Notes under the pieces: model-generated
Databases searched by the model: none
Told to the model about the DNA's origin: nothing
What the model saw: the letters and a program-made list of their open reading frames with translations, nothing else
NCBI GenBank assembly: GCA_022414725.1
Contig: CM039462.1
Span: 74,213,803-74,277,802 of the forward strand
Direction: 5' to 3'
DNA length: 64,000 bases
Source of the DNA: Microglena sp. YARC
Lineage: Eukaryota > Chlorophyta > Chlorophyceae > Chlamydomonadales > Chlamydomonadaceae
Translations under genes and position numbers: made by a program
Shown here: in pieces, positions 9,968 through 20,147 of the stretch
Layout of the letters: the number at the start of each line of letters is the position of its first letter
Position numbering within the stretch: the first letter of the stretch is position 1

Positions 9968-12402
9968 ATGAAGGTCATTGGTCGTGACGGCTCGGTCCGT
10001 CCTGTTTCGTTCGACGCCATCAAGGAGCGCATTCTTCGTTTGATATCCGATTCATGCGCCGACCTGGTCGCCAACGTAGATGTGGACTGCATCGTCATGC
10101 AGACGATCGGCGGCATGTACGACGGAATCACCACCGTAGAGCTTGACGACCTGTCCGCCCGGCTTTGCGCGACGCTGCAAAGCGTGCACTACGCCTACGA
10201 CACGGGTCGCTGCATGCATCGCGATGTCGAACCTGGCGAAAGCGCGTGCGGTACACGATGTCGTCCCACGGATTATAGCGAGGTCTCCTTTTCTCAGAAG
10301 ACGGCGTTCCTTTCGAATCACGGTGGCGTCCGTTTTGATGCCAGTACCTCGAGTTCGTGTCCCATAACGCAGACGCCCTGAACGCGATGATCGTCCCTGA
10401 CCGCGACGCTCGTCGACATGGCTACTTTGCATTTCGAACCATGGAGCGTTCTTACCTGCTTGTGTCCTTCCCGGACTAGCTGGTGATCGAGAGTCCTCAA
10501 GACATGTGGTTGCGTGTTGCGATCTTCGTGAACGACCCGTCGAAGCCGGCCTCTCTGATTTTGCCACGCATCCAGAGGTGCTACGACGACATGTCGTTGG
10601 GGTTGTACACGCACGCTGACACCTACTTTGTTCAACGCGGGTACCAAGAACGCCCAGTGCAGCAGTTGTTACTTGCTGGGTACGGAGGACTCGATGGACG
10701 GTATTTGGACGACACTCAAGAACAGTGCTATGATATCCAAGTGGGCTGGCGGCATTGGTGTTCATGTATCGAACGTCCGCGCCCGTGGCTCTCGTATCTT
10801 TAGCACGAACGGCGTGTCGGACGGCATCGTCCCGATGATGAGGTGCTACAACGACATGGTGCGCTACTGCAACCAGGCAGGTCGCCGCAAGGGGAGCATG
10901 GCTGCTTACCTTGAGCCATGGCATGCTGACGTGTGGGAGTTTGTCGAGTTGCGTCGCAACACTGGTTCTGAGACGGAGCGTGCTCGGGACATTTTCATAG
11001 CTTTGTGGGTTCCTGACGAGTTCATGCTTCGTGTTGATAGCGACTCGGAGTGGTACCTGATGTCTCCTGACGTGTGCCCTGACTTGATCGATGCTGTCGG
11101 CGAACGTTTTTCGGAGTTGTACAACGAGCACGTGCGTAATAAGCGCTACATCCGCAGCATGCCTGCACGTACGCTTTGGCAGCACATCATTTCCTGCCAG
11201 TTGGAGACGGGTACGCCGTATATGATGTTCAAGGACCACGTGAATCGGAAGTGCAACCAGTCCAACATGGGTACGATCCGTTCCTCGAACCTTTGCGCTG
11301 AGATCACCGAGTACTCGGACTCGAAGAGCTACGCCGTTTGCAATCTGGCCTCCATCGCGGTGTCTTCGTTTGTGGTTCATGACGTTGAAGGTGGTGCGAT
11401 GGGTGTGGATCACCGAGCTTTGCACGCGTGTGCCAAGAACGTGACTCGCAACCTGAACGTATTGATCGACACTTCCATGTACCCGGTTCCTGAGACTCGA
11501 GAGTCGAACTTCTCGCTGCGTCCGATCGGTATCGGCATTCAGGGTTTGGGTGACCTGTATTGCATTCTTTCGCTTCCTTACGATGACGAGCGCGCAGTCC
11601 GTCTTGACAGAGAGATCATGGAGACGATTTACCATGGTGCAATGGAGGCGAGCGCCGAGCTTGCTGAGGAGCTCGGCCCTTACAAGCACTTTGGGACATC
11701 CCCTTTGGCTTATGGTCATTTCCAGTTTGACCTGTGGGGGATGTCTTCGCCAAGTGACCTTTCAGGACGCTACGATTGGGATGAGATGCGTGACCGCGTG
11801 ATGCGCACGGGTGTTTCGTAACAGCTTGCTCACGGCATTGATGCCTACGGCCTCAACTTCCAGATTTTGGGCAACAGTGAGTGTTTCGAGCCCATCCAGA
11901 GCAACATCTTCAAGAGGAGCACTCTCGCTGGAGAGTTTCTGGTGGTTAACCGCCACTTGATGCGCACGTTGATTAGCAGGGGCATTTGGACACCTGAGCT
12001 TCGCGATCGTCTCATGGCTCACGACGGCTCTGTGCAGGACCTCTCCGAGATTCCTGAGGATGTGCGCAAGCTTTACAGGACCGTTTGGGAGATTCCTCAA
12101 CGTTGCATCATCGACCACGCTGTTTGCACGGGGGCCTTTTGTGTCAGTCGCAGAGCATGAACCTTTTCATGACGAAGCCCTCCTTCAGCCGTCTGAGCAG
12201 CGCTCTGATGTACGCGTGGCGTAAGGGTCTGAAGACTGGCATGTACTACTTGCGCACTCAGGCGGCTGCAGAGGCCACGCGCGTCAAGTTCGACGGCGCC
12301 GCGAACAATACTCCTTTGCCCCAAACGCATGTCGATGAGGACAATATGAAGTCTGTTCCCACTGTTTGTGGTGACGAGGTTTGCGAAATGTGCTCAGCCT
12401 GA
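9968..12402 (+). pseudogene. Ribonucleoside-diphosphate reductase large subunit, broken
   Basis: The start ATG at 9,968 is followed by an ATP-cone domain ('VIGRDGSVRPVSFDAIKERI'). Downstream motifs of class I RNR alpha subunits appear in order: 'LGTEDSMDGIW', 'WAGGIGVHVSNVR', 'AYLEPWHADVWEF', the active-site 'SSNLCAEITEY', 'YAVCNLASIAV', 'GIGIQGLGDLY', 'LGNSECFEP' and the C-terminal redox pair 'CEMCSA'. The enzyme makes deoxynucleotides from ribonucleoside diphosphates together with a small subunit not found here. The length of about 810 codons is normal. Breaks: a frame change near 10,360, an in-frame TAG at 10,477, a frame change near 10,640, a one-base gain near 11,811 and loss near 11,857 (mutually compensating), and a change near 12,140. 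Catalytic residues are retained, so decay is recent or partly due to sequence errors. Confidence 0.92.
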
Positions 12403-12480
12403 ATGCGCGTTTACGTTTAAAGGTTTATGAATGATACAATAGTATCAGAAGAAGTCAACGTGCCTTTTTATAGAGTGTAA

Positions 12481-13137
12481 ATGAAATTTCAGTACGTTCC
12501 TCCAGTTGAAGAGACCATGGATGCTTGGATTCCACTTCTAGGTTCCAATGTGTACTACAAAGATTTATACGAGATCAACTCATCCTCGTTGAGGATCCGG
12601 CGTCTAAAAAAAGGACAACGTGTTCGTTCCACTAGCACGGGTCTCGTCTGTTTGATGGGGCAGTGGTTGCATATCGCCAACGTGGTCCGCGACCACCGTG
12701 CTCTCCGCCACCTAGAAACAGAAGATGATGGGGAAGAGCCTGCTGAAGTAGAGCCTGCTGAAGTAGAGCCTGTGGGAGGAGGAGAGTCTGCTGAAGTAGA
12801 GCCTGTGGGAGGAGGAGAGCCTGCTGAAGTAGAGCCTGTGGGAGGAGGAGTAGAGCCTGCGGAAGTAGAGCCTGCGGAAGTAGAGCCTGTGGGAGGAGGA
12901 GAGACTGCGGAAGTAGAGCCTGTAAACGAATGTGACACTCACTTTGATGCTGGAGTTAACGACAACAGTGGCTCCGATTGCAGTGATGATCAGGACGTAC
13001 TTGAACCTGAGCGTCGTGGTATTATCCGTTTAGTGTCGATGGGTTTGTTGATCAAGTTGTCGTGTCTTGCTTTTTTGGTTGCATACGTTTGGTCATTGGA
13101 GGAGGATGTCAAGCCCCTTGTTTGGGATGATATGTAA
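12481..13137 (+). CDS. NUMOD4-like N-terminus, Glu/Pro repeats, C-terminal membrane helix
   Basis: An intact frame of 218 codons from ATG 12,481. Residues 1-75 ('DAWIPLLGSNVYYKDLYEIN', 'RIRRLKKGQ', 'VCLMGQWLHIANVVRDHRAL') have the order of a NUMOD4-type DNA-binding module (W.P..G...Y.I...G.IR....G......G....V.L), a weak match. Residues about 83-145 are a run of 'PAEVEPVGGGE' units, followed by an acidic stretch. Residues about 180-205 form a hydrophobic helix 'VSMGLLIKLSCLAFLVAYVW'. 'AGTGTAAATG' surrounds the start. A membrane-anchored protein with an endonuclease-related fold remnant is an inference only. Confidence 0.55.
   Translation: MKFQYVPPVEETMDAWIPLLGSNVYYKDLYEINSSSLRIRRLKKGQRVRSTSTGLVCLMGQWLHIANVVRDHRALRHLETEDDGEEPAEVEPAEVEPVGGGESAEVEPVGGGEPAEVEPVGGGVEPAEVEPAEVEPVGGGETAEVEPVNECDTHFDAGVNDNSGSDCSDDQDVLEPERRGIIRLVSMGLLIKLSCLAFLVAYVWSLEEDVKPLVWDDM
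12727..12922 (+). repeat. Glu-Pro-Val/Gly in-frame repeats
   Basis: Units of 'cctgctgaagtagag' and 'cctgtgggaggaggagag' alternate. All units are multiples of three, so the frame survives copy-number change. Confidence 0.85.
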
Positions 13138-13197
13138 TCAGGGCTACAGTCGGATGCACAAATTCAAGTCAATGGCTTTGGACGTTTTTTGTGTCCC

Positions 13198-13580
13198 TAC
13201 AGTCGGCGGAACAGTAAAATGAAACATATATCAGATGGAAATAAATGTACGACATCGCCGTTAGAAAATTGGCGTTAAGAATGGTCGCTGACTTGGGTGT
13301 GTTAAAAACTTCTGTGTTTACGAACATCAGTCGTTCTACTCTGTGGAGGTGGAAACGCTTTGGTGTAAATCGAAAACGACGTGAATTTGTAAGCAAACTT
13401 TTTGAGACGAACAAAGATTTGTTGAAATTGTTTTTATTGTCAACTCAATGCACAACCGCAAGAGGTGTTGTTGCATTTTTCAAAAGTACTCACAATTTAC
13501 GATTATCAACTAAAACAGTGTATCGTTTCATAAAAACTCATGGTTTTACAAGAAAAATGAGCAAACTCCGTGGACAGTAA
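13198..13580 (+). mobile_element. Tc1/IS630-like element, 5' half
   Basis: The element starts with the terminal repeat 'tacagtcggcggaacagt' at 13,198. Its frame (13,245-13,580) encodes the DNA-binding half of a Tc1/IS630-like transposase: 'KLALRMVADLGVLKTSVF' and 'ISRSTLWRWKRFGVNRK' make a first helix-turn-helix, and 'TTARGVVAFFKSTHNLRLS' with 'KTVYRFIKTHGF' a second. The DDE catalytic domain is absent, so the copy is truncated. An inverted copy of the same terminal repeat forms the stop codon of the thioesterase at 18,159-18,186. Confidence 0.7.
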
Positions 13581-13620
13581 AATGTGAACTTTTCCATCGT
13601 ACAGACGATACTCAGTCAGT

Positions 13621-13797
13621 TCGTAGTTCTCAAATAAAGTGGTATCTGCTGTGGGCAATACTCCTGGTGGTGGACAATTTTCCTTTTGTTTTAAACGCTT
13701 ACTTTTACCTGATCAGCATTGACCCATCTATGTAGTGAGCTCTTGGACAGTCCTCAAAATATATGAATGTGTCCCAAAAAATATTGAGAACAACTGT
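13621..13797 (-). mobile_element. Internally deleted element of the Fanzor-carrying family
   Basis: Ends resembling 'ttctcaaataaagtgg' (about 13,628) and 'gtgtcccaaaaaatattgag' (about 13,769) flank about 110 bases that match, on the minus strand, the transposase segment at 43,250-43,335 ('SSLHRWVNADQAGKSKRLKR'). It is a short non-autonomous derivative. Confidence 0.6.
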
Positions 13798-16700
13798 ATG
13801 ACAACAACCTCTTATGTATCTGAGTCGGGATCTAAGTTTGGCATAAGGGACATTGCTTACAGTCTTCTTCTTTCTCGCATTCCTGCCTCATCTAATTCAT
13901 CGTCTTCTCGTCTTTCAGTCGACCGTCAAGTTTCTACCTTTGTCCTTGCAAGCTCTGCCCCAGTTTCTTGTGTAGGGCGTAGTGGAGCTTATGCAGTCTG
14001 TCTTGAAGTCCCTTTTGTTCAAACGCGCGATGGAAACACTGACGGGTTGGACACTGTAGACATGTGGACTGACATTCTGAAACGACTGCGAGAATCTGCT
14101 GCCACTCCTTCGGATATATCTTCTTCAATCACATCGTCCACTTCTCCATTGGTCTTTACTGACTCATCGACAACGAAGGCAACGTACGTTACACATCTCC
14201 CTCGGAGGTTATCGTTGTCACGCCACGTGGACCACCCGGATCATCGTTTCGCGTCCACGGATCATTCCGCGTTGCTGCTAACACGATCGCTCCTTTGCAA
14301 GGTCTCCTCGTGCCTCTATCCCTATCCGGGGAAGACGATCACAAGAGCATTGCAACAATTCGCGGATTTAAGATAGTCCCGTTCGACGCAGATGCCTACG
14401 CGTCCTTTATCTCGACGTTGTCTGTTGGCGACCGTGTTCGTATGCGTAAGCTTCCTTCTGGTGGTTTCTTCTCAAGTAATTGCACCAATAACGTAGATAG
14501 GGGGGACGATGATGTAGATGGTGTGATTGACTCAGATGGTTCTGTGGTCTCCGTGCGTGGCGGCGCTGTACTGGTGCGTGACGTTAAGCGACCCTGGGTG
14601 GATGGGTTCCTTGTGTCCCGCGATGGAACAGATATTTTAGGGGACCTCCGACGTAGTAGTGGTGGACGACGTGGCGGTGTCGCATTGTTGTGGTTATCGG
14701 CGGGGGGGGGTGCCGTCGATTGGTGGCAGCCGTCGATCCTACAGCAGCTAAGACGTGACGTTGTTTTATCATTGGATAGCGTGTTGGACGCGCGTATGGC
14801 ATCCTCGCGGATAAGAATACCTCTTGTTGTCCGTGACTACATTGAACTGAGATCCATTCTTATTGAGAAGAAGGAGAAATACGCGAACAAAAGACGTCGT
14901 GGCGGGGGCTCTTTGGTGTCGTCGTCAGCAAGGGGGAAGACTTCCATGCTAATGACGTCGCGAAGGACTTCGCACTTGCAAGAACTCCTCCTAGTATTGT
15001 CTTCTTCTACTACTTCGATAAGACATCATGATCTCCAGCTTCCTGATCATATCAGTGTTACGAATGACGATGATGTATCATTTATCACTGCTATATCTGA
15101 TGGGGCTGCCTCTCCGTCTTTTTTATCTCAAGGGTTTCTCTTGGAGTCCAAGCTGATGCACAAGGTCGAACGTGGGAGGGGTAAGTTCGTAGTGATGGGG
15201 GCAGACAGCATTGGTACTACTATCGGAGATCGATTGCTTAGAGTAGGGTATCCTGCTGACTCAGCGAAGGCTCGCCGCAGTTACCGTCAGTACTTTGGTA
15301 GTGGTCACGGTTTCATATATGTTACACCTGATACGCGTTTGCGTGCTGTATCTTGGATAAATGCCAACGAGCGCTCTCTTGCATCTTTTGGATCAGATAT
15401 TGAGGACATGGCCACTCGTAATGCGTTGGAAAATGGAGATCCATTTGCACAAGTTGAGAATGAGAATGAGAATGAGACTCCTCAAAGGGCGCAACAACAG
15501 TCTTCATTAGTTGATGTTGGTCGGAATACTTCGGACGACGCGTCTTCCGACGACATTCTGTATGCAGTGGACGTTAACGACATAATGGACCGTTATTCTT
15601 TAACAGAATCTCCTATATTGTCCTCCGAGGTCCGTGGTGGTGGTGCTCGACGTCAGAAGGACGGTCGTTTCTTTGGCGACCGTTTGTTGGGTGATGTCAG
15701 TGGATCGTCCCCTGGATCACTCATTTCAAGTATATTGCAGGATTCGCGTCCGCCCAAGGGTCGGCTTCCATTCCGTAGCCTTAAGACTGACGCAACGTTC
15801 GCTATGTGGCTTTCTCGTGTGTTGTTGCATTTCGACATGTTGGCGTCGGATACATTGAAGGCGCTCGACAAGACACTTGTGAGTCTGCGTGACCGCAGAG
15901 CAGAGTTTCGGGAACGCATGCGACGACGTAACCTTGACGCCGTGATGACGTATGAGGAGTTTGAGCTGAAACTAGCTTCGGGAGTGCGTGGTAAATTCTT
16001 TCCCCAACTTATTGCGATGCTAGGTGCACTTATAATCGCCGCTGCGTCCACCGCGTCCAACCGTTCTCCTGATGTTGTTTTTGCTGGTGTCGAGAATCGT
16101 GTTGTTGTTGCTTCTATGAGGGTGATACGTTCTCAACTTTCGGTTGAGGTTGTTCCTACCCCTTCTGTATTCAATGAGCTCCTTCAATCATCGTTGTCCG
16201 CGATCGAGCGTGACGCGTCCGTTCGGAATGGTGTGCGCAGTGACACTATCCGACGCTTCCTTGTTGACCCCCATTTAAGCAATACAAATGGTGAGCAAGA
16301 AGAAGGTCCTAATGATGCTAATGCTAATGCTAATGCTAATGCTAATGCTAATGCTAATGTTAATGCTAATGCTAATGCTAATGCTAACGAACTTGTTCTA
16401 TGTGAACCGTTCCACAACAAGGTGTGGAAACATATGGACGATTTTCGGATGGTGCATACCTCTTTGAGTGCTTTGTTATCATTGGTGTCTGACGAGGGCA
16501 TGGATCATGTTCTCCCTGTCGGTGGGGGGGGGTATCGGTGGCGACCCTAGAGTTGTCGTCTCCGTACCCTTTCCTACATCCCTTCCTCGTCATTCGGTGA
16601 ATGATGGTGGCAGTCTGTCAGATAAGGGTGTCGCCAATGGTTCTCTACTGGCGGGGGATCTTGCAACAGTTGTTCGTCATATGTCAACTCTCGTTGCATC

Positions 16701-17743
16701 CAGTTTGACGAACCTCCAAGATTCGGTACCCCCCCAATTCCCTCTCGTTGAAGATTTCAGACGAGTGTATGCAGGTACTTCAGACTCTGAATCTTTGCGT
16801 GCGTGGACCGATGCATTTGAGGAGGGTAGTGAGCGGTGGCGTTCATTCGACGGGGTTTTTCCTAAGAAGTCGATCGGCCCGGAAAGTCGTCGGCGTTTCC
16901 TCCCTGATGGTACACATTCATTGCCTGTGGTTGTTTATCGTTGGTAACGCACTTGACATCTTGCGTTTCGTCCAATTGGAGGTCGCACCCCTGGTTTCAT
17001 GTCTTCACCTCCGCCTCTTAAATGAGAAAGATGATGATGATGCAAATAATAAGAGTACAGGCAAGCCGAACCTGCATCTCCAGAGATACCGCTCAGATAT
17101 GGACGATGCCTTGGAACAACGAGATACTACCGGTGGCAGAGATGCACCGTTGATTGTATCCACGAGGAACGTGTGCTCACTTATTTGCAATTCGGCGTTG
17201 TATACGGACATACGTTCAAGCATGAACTCTAGCTTGGACAAAGACTCTGATACAGAAATTCTTCAGCGGCGTGTTGCGAGCGTTATCATAACCGTTTGTG
17301 TCAACATAATGATGGAGGTTGCTTTGCGGTTTGCTGAGGGCGGTGCTTACAACCTCGCAGTTACTTTGCTGGGCGCTTGGGAGGACATTAGCATGTTCGG
17401 TCGAATGGACGACGTGGATGGCGACCGGCAGCTCATGGACGAGGAGCGTGAGGTTATCAAGCGCCGTAAAATTGCTATCTTGGAGAATATCGATGGGGAG
17501 GACCGTGATTTTTTGAAAGATTATCGCAACATGCGCGGTGACAAGTTCTCTTGGGACGATGTGATCCGTGATTTCTCTCCGAGTGGTTCTGGTGGTGGTG
17601 GTGCGGACGAAGACATGTTCAACGAGATTTCAAGTCGCATCGGTATGGGTAGTAGTAGCATGTACGAGGAGGGGGAGATGGATGCTAGGGATATGTATTG
17701 GGAAGATGATAACCACAACTGGCATGAGGTTGAAACACAATAA
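13798..17743 (+). pseudogene. Large unrecognised protein (about 1,300 residues), frameshifted
   Basis: The frame opens at ATG 13,798, immediately after a transposon end, and runs to about 14,330. It shifts and continues to 16,550, shifts again at an eight-G run (16,521-16,528), and again near 16,930 before ending at 17,743. Features: serine-rich N-terminus, a 'GRRGGVALLWLSAGGGAVDWW' -like hydrophobic segment near residue 300 (partly quoted), an acidic central region, a (Asn-Ala)n run (about 16,314-16,386), predicted helices in the last 250 residues ('RVASVIITVCVNIMMEVALRF') and an acidic C-terminus. No known domain. Size and position among viral genes suggest a virion or tegument-like protein, but this is a guess. 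Confidence 0.55.
16314..16386 (+). repeat. (aatgct)n microsatellite coding Asn-Ala
   Basis: About twelve hexamers 'aatgct' with one 'aatgtt' variant, in frame with the large unknown gene. Confidence 0.9.
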
Positions 17744-17794
17744 TGTTGTAAGGACAGAGATGGGGAGTTGACTTGTCTGTTTCATTGTATTTCT

Positions 17795-18186
17795 TACAGT
17801 TGTTCTCAAATAAAGTGGGAAAAATCTTATAATCATCCAGACTGCACATTACGTTGTAACCTAATGGTGTAGCAACCCACGGGGGGGTGCAGTTGGAACA
17901 CCAATATCGGCTTATTTTTGTTAACCCGTCTGTGCGGTTTGATACGGCTCAGTCCATCCTGCAACTCCGTATCGTTCTTTTCGGTGGCTACTTGGATAGT
18001 GTGCCATTGAACCAGCATCACGATCCAGTACCGTCCCAAAAGTCTTTGTTGATGTGCAATGCGTCATGTAAGGAGTTTCTTTGTGCTGGACGGGTCATTT
18101 TTAGTGACCATCGTGCACCCATACAGAATATGATTGTCACCGCATCCGTTTTTTTGATGTTTCATTTTACTGTTCCGCCGACTGTA
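17795..18186. mobile_element. Nested transposon remnants, non-coding
   Basis: From 17,795 the end 'tacagttgttctcaaataaa' and subterminal 'ttataatcatccagactg' are present. They are followed by 'atggtgtagcaacccac' and 'ggaacacca', part of the second family's interior (compare 22,395-22,430). The right boundary is an inverted 'tacagtcggcggaacagt' repeat at 18,159-18,186. At least two insertions are nested here. Confidence 0.6.
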
Positions 18187-18871
18187 CCGTTGCAAATACA
18201 TCCTTGATCGCAGCCGGGATCCTAGTCGCCTTGTAACCTCCATCCAGTACAACCAGAGTGACCTGGCATTTTGCGATCACCATGTCCTTTTCCTCACCGT
18301 CGCCATTCGTCACAGACTTTAGAATGACCTGGTCCATGACAGCACGAGCGCCAGTGACTCGGCTCACCCCGACTAACACTCTGAACTTGTCCTTAGATCT
18401 AAGCGGAGCCTTGTATGACAGCCTCATGTCAGTTATTGCCAGCCCTAGGTTTGCTCGTGCATAGGCATCGCAGTCAATACCCAGTCGCTCCAACCCCTCG
18501 TGTAGAGCATGTTGGAAGTAGTTGGCATACACGGCATTGTTCACCACTCCAAATTGATCCAGCTCATAGTCTCTCACACCCATCTCTAAGCAGTACACTC
18601 CATCCACCCAGCCATCATAAGGACCGATTAGGGGATCGGGCAACGCCCCCTCCCGACCGGTAACCGACCCGCTCCCATTCTGCTGGGCACTGCATTGCGC
18701 CTTCTGATCCCAGTACAAGCGGCCATAGCGTATGGTGTTGGTGCTGCTGCCGAAAGTGCGGGTGGGCGCGGGATGAGGGGGGCAGGCCGGGGTCGTGGGG
18801 CGAATGTGGCATAGGGTGGCACGACGACTAAGAGCCTGGCTGCCGCATGTTGCTCGTGCGAGGTGCAACAT
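18167..18871 (-). CDS. Plant-type acyl thioesterase (hotdog fold), probable plastid protein
   Basis: Intact 234-codon frame on the minus strand. Residues 1-45 are rich in Arg, Ser, Thr, Ala and Pro and almost free of acidic residues, like a plastid transit peptide. Residues about 95-225 are a single hotdog domain with 'VRDYELDQFGVVNNAVYANY', 'LGLAITDMRLSYKAPLRS', 'ARAVMDQVIL' and 'ATRIPAAIKDVF'. This is the pattern of plant ALT/4-hydroxybenzoyl-CoA-type acyl-ACP thioesterases, which release fatty acids from acyl carrier protein in plastids. It has no introns here. The last five codons and the TAA stop lie inside a transposon terminal repeat, so the original C-terminus was changed by insertion. 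It points to a streptophyte host; it could be a host gene, a retrocopy or a virus-captured gene. Confidence 0.82.
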   Translation of the reverse strand: MLHLARATCGSQALSRRATLCHIRPTTPACPPHPAPTRTFGSSTNTIRYGRLYWDQKAQCSAQQNGSGSVTGREGALPDPLIGPYDGWVDGVYCLEMGVRDYELDQFGVVNNAVYANYFQHALHEGLERLGIDCDAYARANLGLAITDMRLSYKAPLRSKDKFRVLVGVSRVTGARAVMDQVILKSVTNGDGEEKDMVIAKCQVTLVVLDGGYKATRIPAAIKDVFATVQSAEQ

Positions 18872-19136
18872 GGGGAGGTGGAGATGCGAAGTAAGAGGAA
18901 GGTGCGGTGGGGTCTGTGGCCTGGGGGAGGGAAGGGACGATGGGGAGGTGAAGATGGGAGTGGATGGGGGGGACGCTTCCGAAGCGATAAATATCGGGGC
19001 GGGAATGGCAGGGGGATGGGACGTATTTTAAAGGAAAGGGGGGGTTTATCTCACAATCTCTCACCAAACATCGGTGGGCATAACATTTATACTCGATTAC
19101 AAAAAAGAGGTGCAAAAAAATATTTGGCAACAACTG
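18872..19136. other. Purine-rich upstream region of the thioesterase
   Basis: G-rich on the plus strand, with no gene. It probably contains the thioesterase 5' leader and promoter. Confidence 0.35.
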
Positions 19137-19172
19137 TACAGTTGTTCTCAAAAAAGTGGGACACACATTATA
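19137..19172 (+). repeat. Terminal repeat of the Fanzor-carrying family
   Basis: 'tacagttgttctcaaaaaag' followed by 'tgggacacacattataatc'. The Fanzor-like reading frame ends just inside it, so the protein is encoded at the element's edge. Confidence 0.7.
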
Positions 19173-19173
19173 A

Positions 19174-19841
19174 TCATCCAGACTGCAGATCGTTGCGTTT
19201 GGGCAACGTTGGGGGGGGGTGCAGCAGGTTGAAGAGGTTCTCGAAGATATTCCGAGTCGCCTCTGTGGTAAACCGTTCAACCGTCTGTGTCCCCATATCA
19301 GTATCAGGTGTTGGTGGGTTTTTCGAGGAACCTCTCGGCGCGTCTCGGCGAAACGCGAGAGGTCTCTCTCTCCCAAAGACTTGGTGGAGTGTAAGCATCA
19401 GGATGTTCCTGGAAGCGTTCACGTCGCGGTCCCAAGTCTTCCCGCAGTGGAGCCTACCACCGCTCTGTTGGCGTGGCGCTCCGATTTGACTGCTTTTGCA
19501 GTGGAGAATCGTGTGAATCCGTCGAGTGTAAAAAAAAGTAAACGGAGTGTTCAAGTGCAGTCTTGCTTCACAGGCGTCAATAGCGGTATCACAGTAGGGG
19601 CGCACTTGGTGCGAATACGCGGCAGGGCCTCAAGGATAGCAGCGATGGGGTCCACCATGGCGCTCGTGTCCATGGACGCAGTCAGAATTGTGGTGCGTCG
19701 GAGGATGGTGGTGTCATCAAGAACACGTGTGCGAATACGCGGCAGGGCCTCAAGGATAGCAGCGATGGGGTCCATGGCGTTGTGAATATGCAAGTATGTT
19801 GAAAGTGTATGTGGAGATCTGAGAACTGAAACTCGCTTCAA
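19174..19841 (-). pseudogene. Fanzor/TnpB-like RNA-guided nuclease, C-terminal remnant
   Basis: The minus strand encodes 'GGRLHCGKTWDRDVNASRNI' (about 19,415-19,480), the zinc-ribbon second knuckle and RuvC-III Asp block that closes TnpB and Fanzor proteins ('hC..CG..DRDvNAarNI'), then 'ERPLAFRRDAPRG' and an ending 'FENLFNLLHPPPTLPKRND'. The same ending is found at 43,395-43,463. Fanzors are eukaryotic TnpB relatives carried by transposons. The N-terminal RuvC I and II parts are absent. Upstream (19,603-19,783) a minus-strand block 'DPIAAILEALPRIRT' is duplicated. The first zinc knuckle is degenerate. Assignment rests on a short but characteristic motif. Confidence 0.62.
19607..19783. repeat. 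Direct duplication of about 52 bp
   Basis: 'gtgcgaatacgcggcagggc' plus 'ctcaaggatagcagcgatgg' occurs at about 19,610 and again at about 19,731. Confidence 0.85.
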
Positions 19842-19860
19842 TTTTTATTGGTTGTGTTCC

Positions 19861-20030
19861 TTAATACCGCTTTGTGGCATAACAGCTTGGTGGTGGAACA
19901 TCCGCATAACCGATTTGTGGAGAGAACCTACGTACAGCTTTGTGGTGGAACATCCGCATAACCGATTTGTGGAGAGAACCTACGTACCGCTTGGTGGTGG
20001 TACCTGCGTACCGCTTTGTTGTGGATACAA
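19861..20030. repeat. Imperfect tandem repeats
   Basis: Units containing 'ggtggaacatccgcataacc' and 'gatttgtggagagaacctac' repeat at about 19,890 and 19,943, followed by shorter copies of 'taccgctttgt'. It lies just upstream of the SNF2-type gene and separates it from the Fanzor remnant. Confidence 0.8.
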
Positions 20031-20147
20031 AAAAGCTTTGTCGTGCGTTCATTATCATTCCTCCTTGAAATACATATCGCATTCACTGGAATACCTCGCG
20101 CACACCTCGCGCATTCCAATCCATTTACTACTTTCTACTCTACCACA

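Noticed and set aside
10052..11719. 555-codon minus-strand open frame opposite RNR1.
   Set aside because: The plus strand carries all RNR motifs; the antisense frame is a by-product of codon bias.
12481..12700. Full homing endonuclease annotation for the NUMOD4-like N-terminus.
   Set aside because: No HNH or GIY-YIG catalytic motif follows; only a weak DNA-binding-module pattern is visible.
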